The notes under the pieces: model-generated
Databases searched by the model: none
What the model saw: only the letters and a program-made list of their open reading frames with translations
Told to the model about the DNA's origin: nothing
Shown here: piece by piece, positions 8,826 through 17,247 of the stretch
Layout: each line of letters begins with the position of its first letter
Numbering within the stretch: the stretch's first letter is position 1
NCBI GenBank assembly: GCA_009693865.1
Contig: SHWL01000009.1
Coordinates: 1-62,391, forward strand
Reading direction: 5' to 3'
DNA length: 62,391 nucleotides
DNA from: Acetobacteraceae bacterium
GTDB lineage: Bacteria; Pseudomonadota; Alphaproteobacteria; Acetobacterales; Acetobacteraceae
Program-made: the position numbers and the translations under genes

Positions 8826-9127
8826 TGGCGCGGACGGCGAAGAGCTGGAAGGTAACGATCGGGAATACCGGGCAGGTCGTGTCCTGTGCGCGAGATGAAA
8901 CGATCCTGCACGCGGCGGTGCTGGCGGGGATCGATTTTCCTTACACCTGCGCGAGCGGAAATTGCGGAACGTGTGTGTCGAAGATCGATATGGGGAAAGT
9001 GGCCATGCTGCCGCGAGGGGACGCGTCGTTGAGTCCCGAGCAAGTGACCGCGGGGATGACTTTGGCGTGCCGGGCGCTGCCGAAGGGCGATGTGGGCGTG
9101 ACCTGGCTCGGACGCGGGGGGAAGTAA
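8825..9127 (+). CDS. 2Fe-2S ferredoxin (plant/vertebrate-type domain)
   Basis: A 100-residue protein starting at ATG 8825, which overlaps the previous stop codon. The cluster-binding pattern CASGNCGTC (C-x4-C-x2-C) and a fourth Cys in LACRAL are those of beta-grasp 2Fe-2S ferredoxins that serve ring-hydroxylating or other oxygenases. It probably passes electrons to an oxygenase; the overlapping cupin gene is the obvious candidate partner, though that family normally needs no external reductant. Two further in-frame starts lie upstream inside the cupin gene (from 8765) but are less likely. Confidence 0.83.
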   Translation: MARTAKSWKVTIGNTGQVVSCARDETILHAAVLAGIDFPYTCASGNCGTCVSKIDMGKVAMLPRGDASLSPEQVTAGMTLACRALPKGDVGVTWLGRGGK

Positions 9128-9178
9128 GTACTGGCTCTCGGCACCTCCGCCGTCGTCATGACGTTTCCGCGTGAACCT

Positions 9179-10270
9179 TTACCCCAGTAATCGCCCGATC
9201 ACTCGCGCGGTATAATCCACCACCGGAATAATCCGCCCGTAATTGATCCGCGTCGGCCCGATGACCCCGATCGCGCCGACGATCCGCCCGGTTCCCTCGC
9301 TGCGGGCGGGCGCGACCACCATCGACACGCCGGAGGTGCCGAACAGCCCGCTTTCGGCGCCGATAAAAATCCGCACCCCGTCGGACGTTTCCGCCAGTTC
9401 CAGCAGTTTCAGCATGGTCTCCTGCGTCTCCAGCCGCTCGAAAAGAATCTGGATCGCGGCGAGGCGTTCGATCTGAGTCACATCCGCCAACAGCCGTCCC
9501 TGACCGCGAACGATCAGGTTGCCGCCGCGCCCGCCCTCGCCGGTCCAGGTCGCCAACCCGGACGCGACCACCTGGGCCGACAGGGCGTCGAGTTCGGTAC
9601 GGTTGGCGGCCAGTTCTTCGGAGACCACGCTCCGCAACTCCGCCAGGCCTCGCCCCGACAGCCGGTTGTTGAGGTAGTTGCCCGCCCGTTGCAACGCCGA
9701 GGGCGGCAGGCCGGGCGGGATCTCGATCACCCGATTCTCCACATGCCCGTCCGCCGCCACCAGCACGACCAACGCGCGGCCTGGGCCAAGGGGAACGAAC
9801 TCAATGTGTCGCAGGGCGCCTTCGGCTTTCGGGGCCACCACGAGACCGGCGGCGGCGGACAGGCCGGAAAGCATCGAACTGGCCTCGGTCAGCGTATCCT
9901 CCAGGCTGCGGCCCGAGGCCTCCAGCGCGGCGGAGATCGAGCCGCGTTCGTCCTCGCTGAGCTCGCCGAATTGCAGCAGGCCATCGACGAACAACCGCAG
10001 GCCGAGATCGGTGGGCAAACGGCCGGCCGAGGTATGCGGCGCGTAAAGCAATCCGGTATCGGTCAGGTCCGCCATCACGTTGCGGATGGTAGCGGGCGAC
10101 AGGTTCATCGGCAGCCGGCGCGACAGTGTGCGGCTGCCCACCGGCTCCCCGGTTTCGACGTATTGCTCGACGATTTCCCGCAGCACCGCGGCCGAGCGGG
10201 CGTCGAGGCCAGGCGGCAAAGGCGTGGCGCGAAGCGGGTAGCGGCCGGGCGGCGGAACGTGGGTGTTCAT
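9179..10270 (-). CDS. hrcA: Heat-inducible transcriptional repressor HrcA
   Basis: A 363-residue HrcA, a dimeric repressor that binds CIRCE operators in front of groES-groEL and in some species dnaK. The N-terminal winged helix (LREIVEQYVETGEPVGSRTLSRR, NLSPATIRNVMADL, GLLYAPHTSAGRLPT) is followed by the GAF-like and dimerisation domains, ending VVDYTARVIGRLLG. I choose ATG 10270; the frame is open to 10366 but the extra 32 residues are not family-like. No CIRCE-like inverted repeat is seen upstream, so I see no sign of autoregulation. The usual neighbours grpE, rph and rdgB are not in the window. Confidence 0.93.
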   Translation of the reverse strand: MNTHVPPPGRYPLRATPLPPGLDARSAAVLREIVEQYVETGEPVGSRTLSRRLPMNLSPATIRNVMADLTDTGLLYAPHTSAGRLPTDLGLRLFVDGLLQFGELSEDERGSISAALEASGRSLEDTLTEASSMLSGLSAAAGLVVAPKAEGALRHIEFVPLGPGRALVVLVAADGHVENRVIEIPPGLPPSALQRAGNYLNNRLSGRGLAELRSVVSEELAANRTELDALSAQVVASGLATWTGEGGRGGNLIVRGQGRLLADVTQIERLAAIQILFERLETQETMLKLLELAETSDGVRIFIGAESGLFGTSGVSMVVAPARSEGTGRIVGAIGVIGPTRINYGRIIPVVDYTARVIGRLLG

Positions 10271-10385
10271 GACGAGGACTCCGGCCGGGAAGGGTACAGA
10301 CGCACAGGCCGGAGGGTCAAACCGAAATCTCCCGACGGGCCCGGCATTGGCGTGCGCCGGTCGCATCCCGGACGCAAGGCTCGGG

Positions 10386-10771
10386 TCAGACGGCCCGGAC
10401 CGGACCGAGGTAACGCGCGACGATAGGGTCCGAGGTCAGCAGGGTGATCGCCTCGACCGTGGCCTGAGCGACCAGAACGCGGTCGAAGGGGTCTCGGTGA
10501 ATGGGGAGTAGCAGGCTAACGGCGAACGCATGGTCGCTGGTGATGGTTAACGCCGTGTAGCCGTTGTCGAGCAGGCCGCGTCGTATCAACCTGGGCTCGA
10601 TCTGGAAGCCGGCGCGGCCCAGCCCGCGTTTGATCGTGACCTCCCAAAGGCTCGCAACGCTGAAAAACAATTCGTTATCAGGGTCATTGAAGAGGACATG
10701 TGCTGCTTCCGGCAATCGCTGGGGCGCAAGGCCGTCCAGAGCAATGGATGAGTGTCCAACAGGAATTTCAA
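10386..10771 (-). pseudogene. vapC: VapC-like PIN-domain toxin, frameshifted
   Basis: A PIN-domain ribonuclease toxin broken by one frameshift. The N-terminus MKFLLDTHPLLW (catalytic Asp6) reads from TTG 10771. After about 14 codons the homologous sequence continues in another frame: LPEAAHVLFNDPDNELFF, SLWEV, HRDPFDRVLVAQA, to the stop at 10386. Restoring one base near 10723-10728 joins the halves to give the family-like WTALAPQRLPEAAH. The TTG start overlaps the antitoxin stop (TTGA). Either the toxin has been inactivated, leaving a solo antitoxin, or the base is missing through a sequencing error. Confidence 0.78.
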
Positions 10772-11016
10772 ACGTCGTCGCCGTAAAACATTTTCTCGAT
10801 CTCTTCGCGGCCCATTTCGTCGAAATCGTCGGGTATCGACATCTGACCCGCCATGAACCCGATGCGCTGGATTTTCTTCGCCGGCGGCGAGTCTATGGCA
10901 ACCACCTTGACCAATGGCTTGCCGGCCCTGGCGATCAAAAACGGCTCACCCTTCGCGGCCTGGTCGACGAGGCGGGAAAGATGCGTCTTCGCCTCGTGCA
11001 TATTCACGGTGCGCAT
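10768..11016 (-). CDS. Type II antitoxin, Phd/YefM family
   Basis: An 82-residue antitoxin: N-terminal Phd/YefM DNA-binding dimerisation domain (VNMHEAKTHLSRLVDQAAKGEPFLIARAGKPLVKV) and a short acidic C-terminal tail (DDFDEMGREEIEKMFYGDDV) that would neutralise the PIN toxin. AAAGGA lies upstream of ATG 11016, and a 7-bp perfect inverted repeat 15-34 nt upstream is a likely autoregulatory operator. The toxin gene downstream is frameshifted, so this antitoxin may now act only as a repressor or as protection against related toxins. Confidence 0.86.
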   Translation of the reverse strand: MRTVNMHEAKTHLSRLVDQAAKGEPFLIARAGKPLVKVVAIDSPPAKKIQRIGFMAGQMSIPDDFDEMGREEIEKMFYGDDV

Positions 11017-11030
11017 GGCCTGGTCCTTTC

Positions 11031-11050
11031 AGACTAAGTTCAGTTAGTCT
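11031..11050. promoter_or_regulatory. Probable antitoxin operator (inverted repeat)
   Basis: AGACTAA (11031-11037), 6-nt spacer, TTAGTCT (11044-11050): a perfect 7-bp dyad in the 63-nt gap upstream of the Phd antitoxin start. Phd/YefM-family antitoxins bind such palindromes next to their promoter and repress their own operon. Position and symmetry support the assignment; I could not define the -35/-10 with confidence. Confidence 0.6.
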
Positions 11051-11079
11051 GGTCCGGTCTTCCGGCCGGAGCAAGCAAA

Positions 11080-12057
11080 TCAGACCGGCAGCGGCGACAT
11101 CGCGTACGCCGCCTCGATCAACGCCACCGCCGCGGCGTTGTCCGAGAGGTCCGCGATCGGCGGCCGCCCGTCCCGCACCCGACGCAGCGTGTCGCGCACG
11201 AATTCCGGGTAGAAGAATACGTTCGTCAGCTTCATCTCCCGCGTGGTGCGCTTCCGGTCGTTGGTCACAATTTCGAGCACGCCGTTGTCGCGCGCCGCGA
11301 AGTAATGCTTCTCGGTGCGAATGCTGTAGTGCATGTCGAACACCGAGTTCGGCGCGGGATACAGATATCCGGACTCGACCATGCAACTCGCGCCGCCGCC
11401 TTGCATCAGCATGACGCCGTGGTCCTCGATCGTCAGGCCGTTGGCGCGGTTGGACATCATCGCGCCGGTCACCGTCAGTGGCGCGTTGTTCAAAAGCACC
11501 CGGCAGAGATCGACGAAATGAATGCCCAGATTGAGCAATGGCCCGCCGCCGGACGTCGCCCGGTCGATGACCCACTCGACTTTTTGGTTGTAATAGCGAT
11601 CGACCATGCCGCCGACGAATTTGAACGACAGGTACTGGATCGCCTCGCCCGCCGCGATCTCCCGAATTGTCTCGATGATCGGACAATGGCGGAAGACCAG
11701 CGGCACTGCCGCGAAGACCCCTGCGGCGGCGGCGCGTTGAGCGATGTCGCGCGCCTCCGCCGCGTTGACGGCGCAGGGTTTTTCGATGGCGAAGGGGATA
11801 CGGCTGTCGATCAGGAAGCGGGCCTGATCCGCCATGTCGCAGTGACGCCCGAGGACGAAGGCGAAGTCAGGCTTCAACGTCGCGCACATGTCCCGATAAT
11901 CGGCGAAAACCGGGCATTTCGCCCGCTCCGCCAACACAGCCGCGCGCGTGGGATCGGGATCGCTGACACCGGCGATCGCGGCATCGGTCATTTCCAGCAC
12001 GGGTTCGGAATAAAATGGCGTGTGCCAGTGCGAAACTCCGATCAGAACGATGCGCAT
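11080..12057 (-). CDS. Gfo/Idh/MocA family oxidoreductase
   Basis: A 325-residue NAD(P)-dependent oxidoreductase. The N-terminal Rossmann fold begins IVLIGVSHWH, with a partly degenerate glycine motif in place of GxGxxG. The conserved EKPCAVNAAEA (EKP motif, catalytic Lys region) near residue 93 and the GGGPLLNLGIHFVDLCR segment (GGxxxDxGxHxxD region, Asp replaced by Asn) are family features. Members act on sugars, inositols or related polyols. Transcription is probably from its own promoter just upstream of 12057; the gap to the GH19 gene (12083) is 25 nt on the same strand, so it may be co-transcribed with it. Confidence 0.85.
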   Translation of the reverse strand: MRIVLIGVSHWHTPFYSEPVLEMTDAAIAGVSDPDPTRAAVLAERAKCPVFADYRDMCATLKPDFAFVLGRHCDMADQARFLIDSRIPFAIEKPCAVNAAEARDIAQRAAAAGVFAAVPLVFRHCPIIETIREIAAGEAIQYLSFKFVGGMVDRYYNQKVEWVIDRATSGGGPLLNLGIHFVDLCRVLLNNAPLTVTGAMMSNRANGLTIEDHGVMLMQGGGASCMVESGYLYPAPNSVFDMHYSIRTEKHYFAARDNGVLEIVTNDRKRTTREMKLTNVFFYPEFVRDTLRRVRDGRPPIADLSDNAAAVALIEAAYAMSPLPV

Positions 12058-12082
12058 GATTTTTTCCTTGGCCTGGCCGCGA

Positions 12083-12898
12083 TCAGATGGCCGGTGGCCG
12101 GTCAGGGATCACGCGCTCACCGGTCCGGTAGGCGTCAGTAAAGTCGCCCAATCCGTGGCTGCCGCCATTCACCAGTTTACGCGCGGTTCGCAGATCGTCT
12201 TCCAGCAGTGCCTCCCGAAGCGGGCGCTCCTTATCTTTCAGAAACAACGCCAGCAATCTGGACGCGATGACCGGATCGCTCGCCTGTTCCGGATGGATGA
12301 CGAGACCGGTCCCCATGTCGAGGCGCGCGCTGTATGTCGTGTAGTTCGCCCGCCCGGTCAGTTGGACGAAGCCGCGGCCCCGGAAACTCGCGCCATCGGG
12401 CGCGCCGCGATTGCCCAGATCTTTCCGGTTATCGTAGAGATCGAAAGGATGCCCGCCGGGGGAGGTATTGTAACGCGACCGTCCCTCCTCAATCGGTTGG
12501 AACGGCGCGGCTTCCGCGCGGATCGTGGCGAGCGCGGCGAGGACCACGGGTTTGTCGCCGAGACCCACGTCACGCAACGCCGCCAGAATATGGGAGAGAT
12601 TCGCTTCGATGGCGCTGATATGGGTTCCGGGAAACATCCGATGCACCGCGTCAACCGTAACGTAGGGCGTGATATCGGGGGGCGGTGGCGCGGGAGGGAG
12701 GCCAAGCGCCACGCTGGTTTCCTGGCCGACGATGCCGTCGGCCAGGAGGTTCTCGCTTTTCTGGAACGCGATTACCGCGGATTCCGTGCCCGGGCCGAAC
12801 TCGCCGTCGATGGCGCCCGGGTTAAAGCCCAGACGTTTGAGGGCTTGTTGTAACGCGACGACCTCGGGGCCGTTGGAATCGATCCTTAATGTGGACAA
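12083..12898 (-). CDS. Peptidoglycan-binding, GH19 chitinase/lysozyme-like protein
   Basis: A 271-residue protein starting at TTG 12898, chosen because GGAGG (12906-12910) lies 7 nt upstream; the frame is open to 12979 but has no other good start. Residues about 3-68 form a PG_binding_1 domain (VVALQQALKRLGFNPGAIDGEFG). The rest resembles GH19 endolysins: AALATIRAEAAPF with the likely catalytic Glu, FRGRGFVQLTGRANY, and VNGGSHGLGDF. No signal peptide is visible, so export would need a holin, lysis or a nonclassical route. It could be a prophage remnant or a cell-wall enzyme; no other phage genes are nearby. Confidence 0.8.
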   Translation of the reverse strand: MSTLRIDSNGPEVVALQQALKRLGFNPGAIDGEFGPGTESAVIAFQKSENLLADGIVGQETSVALGLPPAPPPPDITPYVTVDAVHRMFPGTHISAIEANLSHILAALRDVGLGDKPVVLAALATIRAEAAPFQPIEEGRSRYNTSPGGHPFDLYDNRKDLGNRGAPDGASFRGRGFVQLTGRANYTTYSARLDMGTGLVIHPEQASDPVIASRLLALFLKDKERPLREALLEDDLRTARKLVNGGSHGLGDFTDAYRTGERVIPDRPPAI

Positions 12899-13087
12899 TA
12901 TCGTTCCTCCAAATGTCTTAAAAATCGCGTGATGGCGGCGATCCGCGGACGACCAGCCATTTTTCGGCGGCGGCGGCACAATCTGGTCATCGCAATTTCA
13001 CCGGCGAGCATAATGTCATGAGTGAGTATTCGCGCAAAGGATGAAATGGGTCGGGTGGCCGTGGTCCGGTGTACTCCGGCCGGGCGG

Positions 13088-14059
13088 TCAGCGGCCGAGG
13101 CGCCAGCCGACCTCCGCCGCGAAGCTTTCAAAGAAATCGACATCGTATGCGCGCTCGGGCGCCTCGCGGACACGTTCATCGATCCGGTGCGCGTCGTCAC
13201 CCACCAGAATCCTCCATTTGTCGGCTTTCACGCCCGCAAGGATAATAGCCGCCGCCTGGGACGCGGTCGTTGGCGCTTCCTCCAGGAACCGTCGCGCCCG
13301 TTCGGCGACCATCTTCAGGATGTCGTCGTCCGAGACCGCCGTGGCATCCCGCCCCGTCGAGGCAAGCCGCGCTCTCGCCTGGGCGATCTGTGCCGCGTTC
13401 AACTCATCGGAGTCATTGCCGCCATGCACCTTATACGAATTCGCGGCGATGGAGGTTCCGATATGTCCGGGCATCACAACGGAGCATTTGATATGAGGGG
13501 CGTTGATGCGCAAATCGGCGATCAATGCCTCGGTGAAGCCCTTCACGGCGAATTTCGCGGCCGAATAAGCTGTGTGCGGGACGGCCGGTCCAACAGAGGC
13601 CCAGAACCCGTTGATGCTGCTTGTGTTGACGATATGGCCTGCGTCGGCTTGCAAAAGCATCGGCAGGAACGCGCGTGTATTGAAATAAACGCCGCCCCAA
13701 CAGACGTTGAAGGTCTTCTCCCACTCCTCGCGGCTGTGGGCGATCATGCTTCCGCCGCCACCAATGCCCGCGTTGTTGAACAGCAGATGAACGCGAGAGG
13801 TTTCCTGTTGGGCCGCGACCTCATCGCGAAATCGTTGCACATCGGATTCGAGGGAGACATCGGCGATATGCGTGGTGATCCGCAACCCCTGCGGCAACCG
13901 TTCCACTTCGCATAATCGTTTCGTTTCCGCCAGGTTGCGCGAGGACACGTCGCACATCGCGACATTGCAGCCCTCGGCGATAAGTTGACGCACCAGTTCG
14001 CGGCCCATGCCCGAGCCGCCACCCGTCACAACCGCGATGCGTCCCGCGAGATCTTTCAT
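13088..14059 (-). CDS. SDR family oxidoreductase
   Basis: A 323-residue short-chain dehydrogenase with TGGGSGMG (12-19), NNAG (about 94-97), catalytic Ser in NTSSING, and YSAAKFAVKG supplying Tyr and Lys. The C-terminus is about 50 residues longer than core SDRs and ends in an Arg-rich tail, as in the cyclopentanol/cis-3-alcohol-like group acting on larger substrates. It follows the serine hydrolase gene by 16 nt on the same strand, so the pair is probably an operon in which a hydrolase releases an alcohol or ketone for this enzyme. The substrate is unknown. Confidence 0.85.
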   Translation of the reverse strand: MKDLAGRIAVVTGGGSGMGRELVRQLIAEGCNVAMCDVSSRNLAETKRLCEVERLPQGLRITTHIADVSLESDVQRFRDEVAAQQETSRVHLLFNNAGIGGGGSMIAHSREEWEKTFNVCWGGVYFNTRAFLPMLLQADAGHIVNTSSINGFWASVGPAVPHTAYSAAKFAVKGFTEALIADLRINAPHIKCSVVMPGHIGTSIAANSYKVHGGNDSDELNAAQIAQARARLASTGRDATAVSDDDILKMVAERARRFLEEAPTTASQAAAIILAGVKADKWRILVGDDAHRIDERVREAPERAYDVDFFESFAAEVGWRLGR

Positions 14060-14075
14060 GGCTCAGCCTCCGTGT

Positions 14076-15242
14076 TTACGCCGCGTAGACCGCGTGCTCG
14101 AACCGATCCAGTACGCCGAGGACCGTGGGGTCGGCGAAGGGCAGGACCTGCGTCATCAGCACACCGGCGACACGCTTTACGGGATCGAGCCAATAATAGG
14201 TGTTGTTGATGCCGGCCCAGGCGAGACTGCCCGCGGAACGGCCGCCGGGAACGTCGTTGGTGTTGATCAGAAAGGACAGGCCCCATTTTTTATCCATGCC
14301 GGGGAATAATTCGCAATCGTTCGACATGCGCGGGTTGTAGGTGACCATCTTCTGAACATTCAGCGCTCCCATGTGGTTCTGGCCCATGAGCGCCACCGTC
14401 TCGGGTTTCAGGATTCGAGAGCCGTTGAGTTCGCCGCCATTCATCAGCGCGCGAAGGAATGTCAGATAGTCATGCGATGTGGAGAACAGGCCGCCGCCGC
14501 CTGGATAGAACTCGGGATTTTCGACCGGCGGCGGGGTGTCGATCGGGGTCAGCCCCCCGTCCGCGCCGCGCGTGTGGACCTGGGCCATGCGGTTTTTCCA
14601 ACGCGGCTGGAGGACAAAACCGGTATCGGTCATGCCCAGGGGACGGAAAATATGGTCCTGGAAATAGGTTTCCAGGTTTTTGCCCGCGGCGACTTCGACC
14701 ATCCGGCCGGCGATGTCGATGCCGATGCCGTATTCCCAGCGTTCCCCGGGATCGAAGCCAAGCGGAGCCTGGAGGGCCTCGATCTTTCCGGTCCGCGCGG
14801 CCGGATGGCCGGTTTTGGCGGCGTATTTGTTCATCTCGCCATTCCAGGTGTCGTAAACGAACCCGGACGTATGGGTCAGCAGTTTTCGCAACGTCACCAC
14901 GCCCTTCGCAGGTCGCAGTTTCGGCTCGCCCGCGGCGTCGAAGCCGTCCAGCACCCCGGGGTTGGCGAGGAACGGCAGGATTTCGCCCGCGGGCTGGTCG
15001 AGGCTGAGTTTGCCCTGCTCGACCATCTGCATCGCGGCGGCACCGGTGATCGCCTTGGTCATCGAGGCGATCCGGAACACCGTGTCCTTGGTCATGGCAG
15101 CGTCACCGGCGAGGCCACGGCGCCCAAACGCCGCTTCGTGGATCACCCCATCCGCGTTGGCGGCGGCGGCGGTGACGCCCGGCGCGAGCCCGGATGCGAC
15201 GGCGTCTTTCAACACTGCGTCGATGGCTGCGACGTTTGGCAT
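14076..15242 (-). CDS. Serine hydrolase, beta-lactamase (class C)/esterase EstB family
   Basis: A 388-residue protein from ATG 15242; the frame stays open upstream to 15371 but that part does not resemble the family. The SxxK motif SMTK is near residue 61 with KAITG following, and the Tyr motif region is WEYGIGIDI (YGI instead of YxN), as in family VIII esterases that use Ser-Lys-Tyr. A late GGLF stretch resembles the third motif. There is no signal peptide, favouring an intracellular esterase over a beta-lactamase. It is divergent from the NMT1-like binding protein gene across a 121-nt gap that must hold both promoters. Confidence 0.83.
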   Translation of the reverse strand: MPNVAAIDAVLKDAVASGLAPGVTAAAANADGVIHEAAFGRRGLAGDAAMTKDTVFRIASMTKAITGAAAMQMVEQGKLSLDQPAGEILPFLANPGVLDGFDAAGEPKLRPAKGVVTLRKLLTHTSGFVYDTWNGEMNKYAAKTGHPAARTGKIEALQAPLGFDPGERWEYGIGIDIAGRMVEVAAGKNLETYFQDHIFRPLGMTDTGFVLQPRWKNRMAQVHTRGADGGLTPIDTPPPVENPEFYPGGGGLFSTSHDYLTFLRALMNGGELNGSRILKPETVALMGQNHMGALNVQKMVTYNPRMSNDCELFPGMDKKWGLSFLINTNDVPGGRSAGSLAWAGINNTYYWLDPVKRVAGVLMTQVLPFADPTVLGVLDRFEHAVYAA

Positions 15243-15363
15243 GGCGTTGGCTCCCCATTGGTGCCGCCAGTTTACTGAATGGTGGGCTGCTTGCCCATTG
15301 CCGGGGTGGCCGGGTGGTCCGGGGTGCCATATCGTCGCGGCCTCGACCACAAGGAGCATGGCG

Positions 15364-16269
15364 ATGATCACCCTGTCGGAGAATTTCCGCGCGTTGTTTT
15401 ACGCGCCATTTTACGCGGCCCATGCGATTGGGGCGTACGAGGCGGAGAAGGTGGAGGTCGCGTTGCGGGAGTCGCCCGATCCCGGGCGCACCGCCGCCGA
15501 TCTGCGGGCGGGCCGTGTCGACGTGATGTGGGGTGGGCCGCTGCGGGTGTTGCTGACCCATGCCGCCGATCCCGCCGCGGATGTGGTGTGTTTCTGCGAT
15601 GTGGTGGCTCGCGATCCGTTCTTTGTCATCGGGCGTGAACCTCGGCCGAATTTCCGCCCGCGCGATCTGATGGGAGTTCGGTTCGCGTCAGTCGCGGAGG
15701 TGCCGACGCCGTGGTTGTGTTTGCAGGACGATATTCGCCGGGACGGGGCCGATCCGGCGGCGTTGACCCGCACACACGGACCGACGATGGCGGAGAACTC
15801 GGTTGCGTTGCGCGAGGGGCGGCTGGACGCCGTGCAAATGTTTCAACCTTACGCGGAGGAGTTGTTGCGCTCTGGCGCGGGGCATTTGTGGTCCGCGGCG
15901 GCGGATCGGGGACTGACGGCTTATACGACTTTGGTCACGCGGCGGTCCGTGCTGATGAGCCGGCGAGAGGAACTGGGGGCGATGACGCGGGCGATGTACC
16001 GCACGCTGCGATGGCTGGCGGCCACGGCGGGAGATGAGGTGGCGCTTGCGCTGGCCTCGTTCTTTCCGGATGTGCCGGGGGAGGTGTTTGGGGCGGCGAT
16101 CGACCGGTACCGGGCGTTGGGCCTTTATGGGCCGGACCCAATCACGCGGCGCGAAGGGGTCGAGCGATTGCAGGCGGCGATGCGCTCGGGCGGCGCACTG
16201 GACCGGGATATTCCGTTCGAGGTCGTGGTGGATAATTCGTTGGCCGAGGAGGCGGTGGCGGCGGGATAG
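15364..16269 (+). CDS. ABC transporter substrate-binding protein-like (NMT1/THI5-type)
   Basis: A 301-residue protein of the NMT1/THI5 periplasmic-binding fold used for sulfonates, nitrate or pyrimidine precursors. The start at ATG 15364 is preferred because AGGAG lies 7 nt upstream; ATG 15358 is too close to it. The sequence opens ITLSENFRALFYAPFYAAHAIGAYEAEKVEV, matching the family N-terminus, but there is no signal peptide, so it may be cytoplasmic or THI5-like. RVDVMWGGPLRVL and ENSVALREGRLDAVQMFQP are also family phrases. Its stop runs straight into remnants of a luciferase-like monooxygenase, a common partner of sulfonate binding proteins. Confidence 0.8.
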   Translation: MITLSENFRALFYAPFYAAHAIGAYEAEKVEVALRESPDPGRTAADLRAGRVDVMWGGPLRVLLTHAADPAADVVCFCDVVARDPFFVIGREPRPNFRPRDLMGVRFASVAEVPTPWLCLQDDIRRDGADPAALTRTHGPTMAENSVALREGRLDAVQMFQPYAEELLRSGAGHLWSAAADRGLTAYTTLVTRRSVLMSRREELGAMTRAMYRTLRWLAATAGDEVALALASFFPDVPGEVFGAAIDRYRALGLYGPDPITRREGVERLQAAMRSGGALDRDIPFEVVVDNSLAEEAVAAG

Positions 16270-17173
16270 TATCGCCGCCGGCGCACATTCCCAGACCGAG
16301 GCGTTCACGCAGTCCTTCGCGCAGATCGACGCGGCTGAGCAGTGGGGGTTGGACATCGTTTGGCTGGCCGAGACTCACATGAACCCGACGCGATCGTTGT
16401 TATCGGCGCCGCTCACGGTGGCCAACGCGATCGCCGTGCGCACGCAACGCATCAAGATCGGCACGGCCGTGCAAATTCTCCCGTTGGTCCATCCGTTGCG
16501 CCTCGCCGAGGAAACCGCGACGATTGACCAGATCAGCGGGGCCGGCTGGTTTTTGGTGTCGGCCTCAGCGCCTTCCCACGCGCTTACGATCCCTATGGTA
16601 TCTTGTACCAGGAGAGTCAGGATCGTTTCGCGGAAAGTCTGGAGATCATTAAGGCGGCCTGGACTCAGCCGGTCGCGTCGCACAGCGGGCGGTACTGGAA
16701 TTTCGAGAATTTCACCCTTGTGCCGCGCCCACTGCGACAGCCACACCTGCGGATCCGAATCGCGGCGAGCCAACCGGATACGTATGCCGCGATCGGCACG
16801 CTATGGATATCCACTGTTCGCCGCGATGCGAGCCAGCCTGATGGAGGATCTTCCCGCCAACATCCGCGCCTACCGCGCCGCCAGGCTGGAAGCGGGTCAC
16901 CCTGGGCGGGGCGAAGCTTATTTGCAGGTGCCGATATACGTCGCCGGAACACGCGAACGGGCGGAGGCCAAAGCGCGGGACGGAATGATGCGGTTCGCCA
17001 CCTATCGGGCGGATCTGTTGCGCGGGCCGTTAATGTACGAGGTGGTACTCCAACAGGAGGGCATTGTTGGAACGCCGGACATGGTCGTGGGCCGGATCGC
17101 GGAACTGCGGGATACGGCGGGGCTCGACGGGATATCGGCGGAGGAGCCGATCAGCGTGGACGCTCTGACATGA
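16268..17173 (+). pseudogene. Luciferase-like (LLM class) flavin-dependent monooxygenase, decayed
   Basis: Clear LLM homology spread over two frames. Frame A gives AHSQTEAFTQSFAQIDAAEQ, WGLDIVWLAETHMNP and AEETATIDQISG. The match then shifts frame for about 87 codons (LVFGVGLSAFPRAYDPYG, YQESQDRFAESLEIIKAAW, RIRIAASQPDTYAAIG) and returns to frame A at GYPLFAAMRASLMEDLP through IYVAGTRERAEAKARDG to the stop at 17173. One G appears missing from the G-run near 16539-16542, and one base appears added near 16803. The first 15 or so residues and the C-terminal 50-60 are also missing, with no start codon at the left end, so it is not functional as it stands. Confidence 0.82.
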
Positions 17174-17231
17174 TTGGCCTTCCTCGCGGACAATTGTGTT
17201 CCTCATTTGATCTGGGAATCGGGGCGCCCCG

Positions 17232-17240
17232 TGCTATAAT
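17232..17240 (+). promoter_or_regulatory. Extended -10 promoter of the restriction-modification operon
   Basis: TGCTATAAT is an exact extended -10 element (TGn then consensus TATAAT at 17235-17240), which makes a -35 box dispensable for sigma-70-type polymerase. Initiation 6-8 nt downstream would fall at about 17247, right at ATG 17248 of the methyltransferase, so the transcript is probably leaderless. No convincing -35 is spaced 16-18 nt upstream. Confidence 0.6.
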
Positions 17241-17247
17241 GGCTCCC

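Noticed and set aside
10271..10385. CIRCE operator upstream of hrcA
   Set aside because: No TTAGCACTC/GAGTGCTAA-like dyad in the gap.
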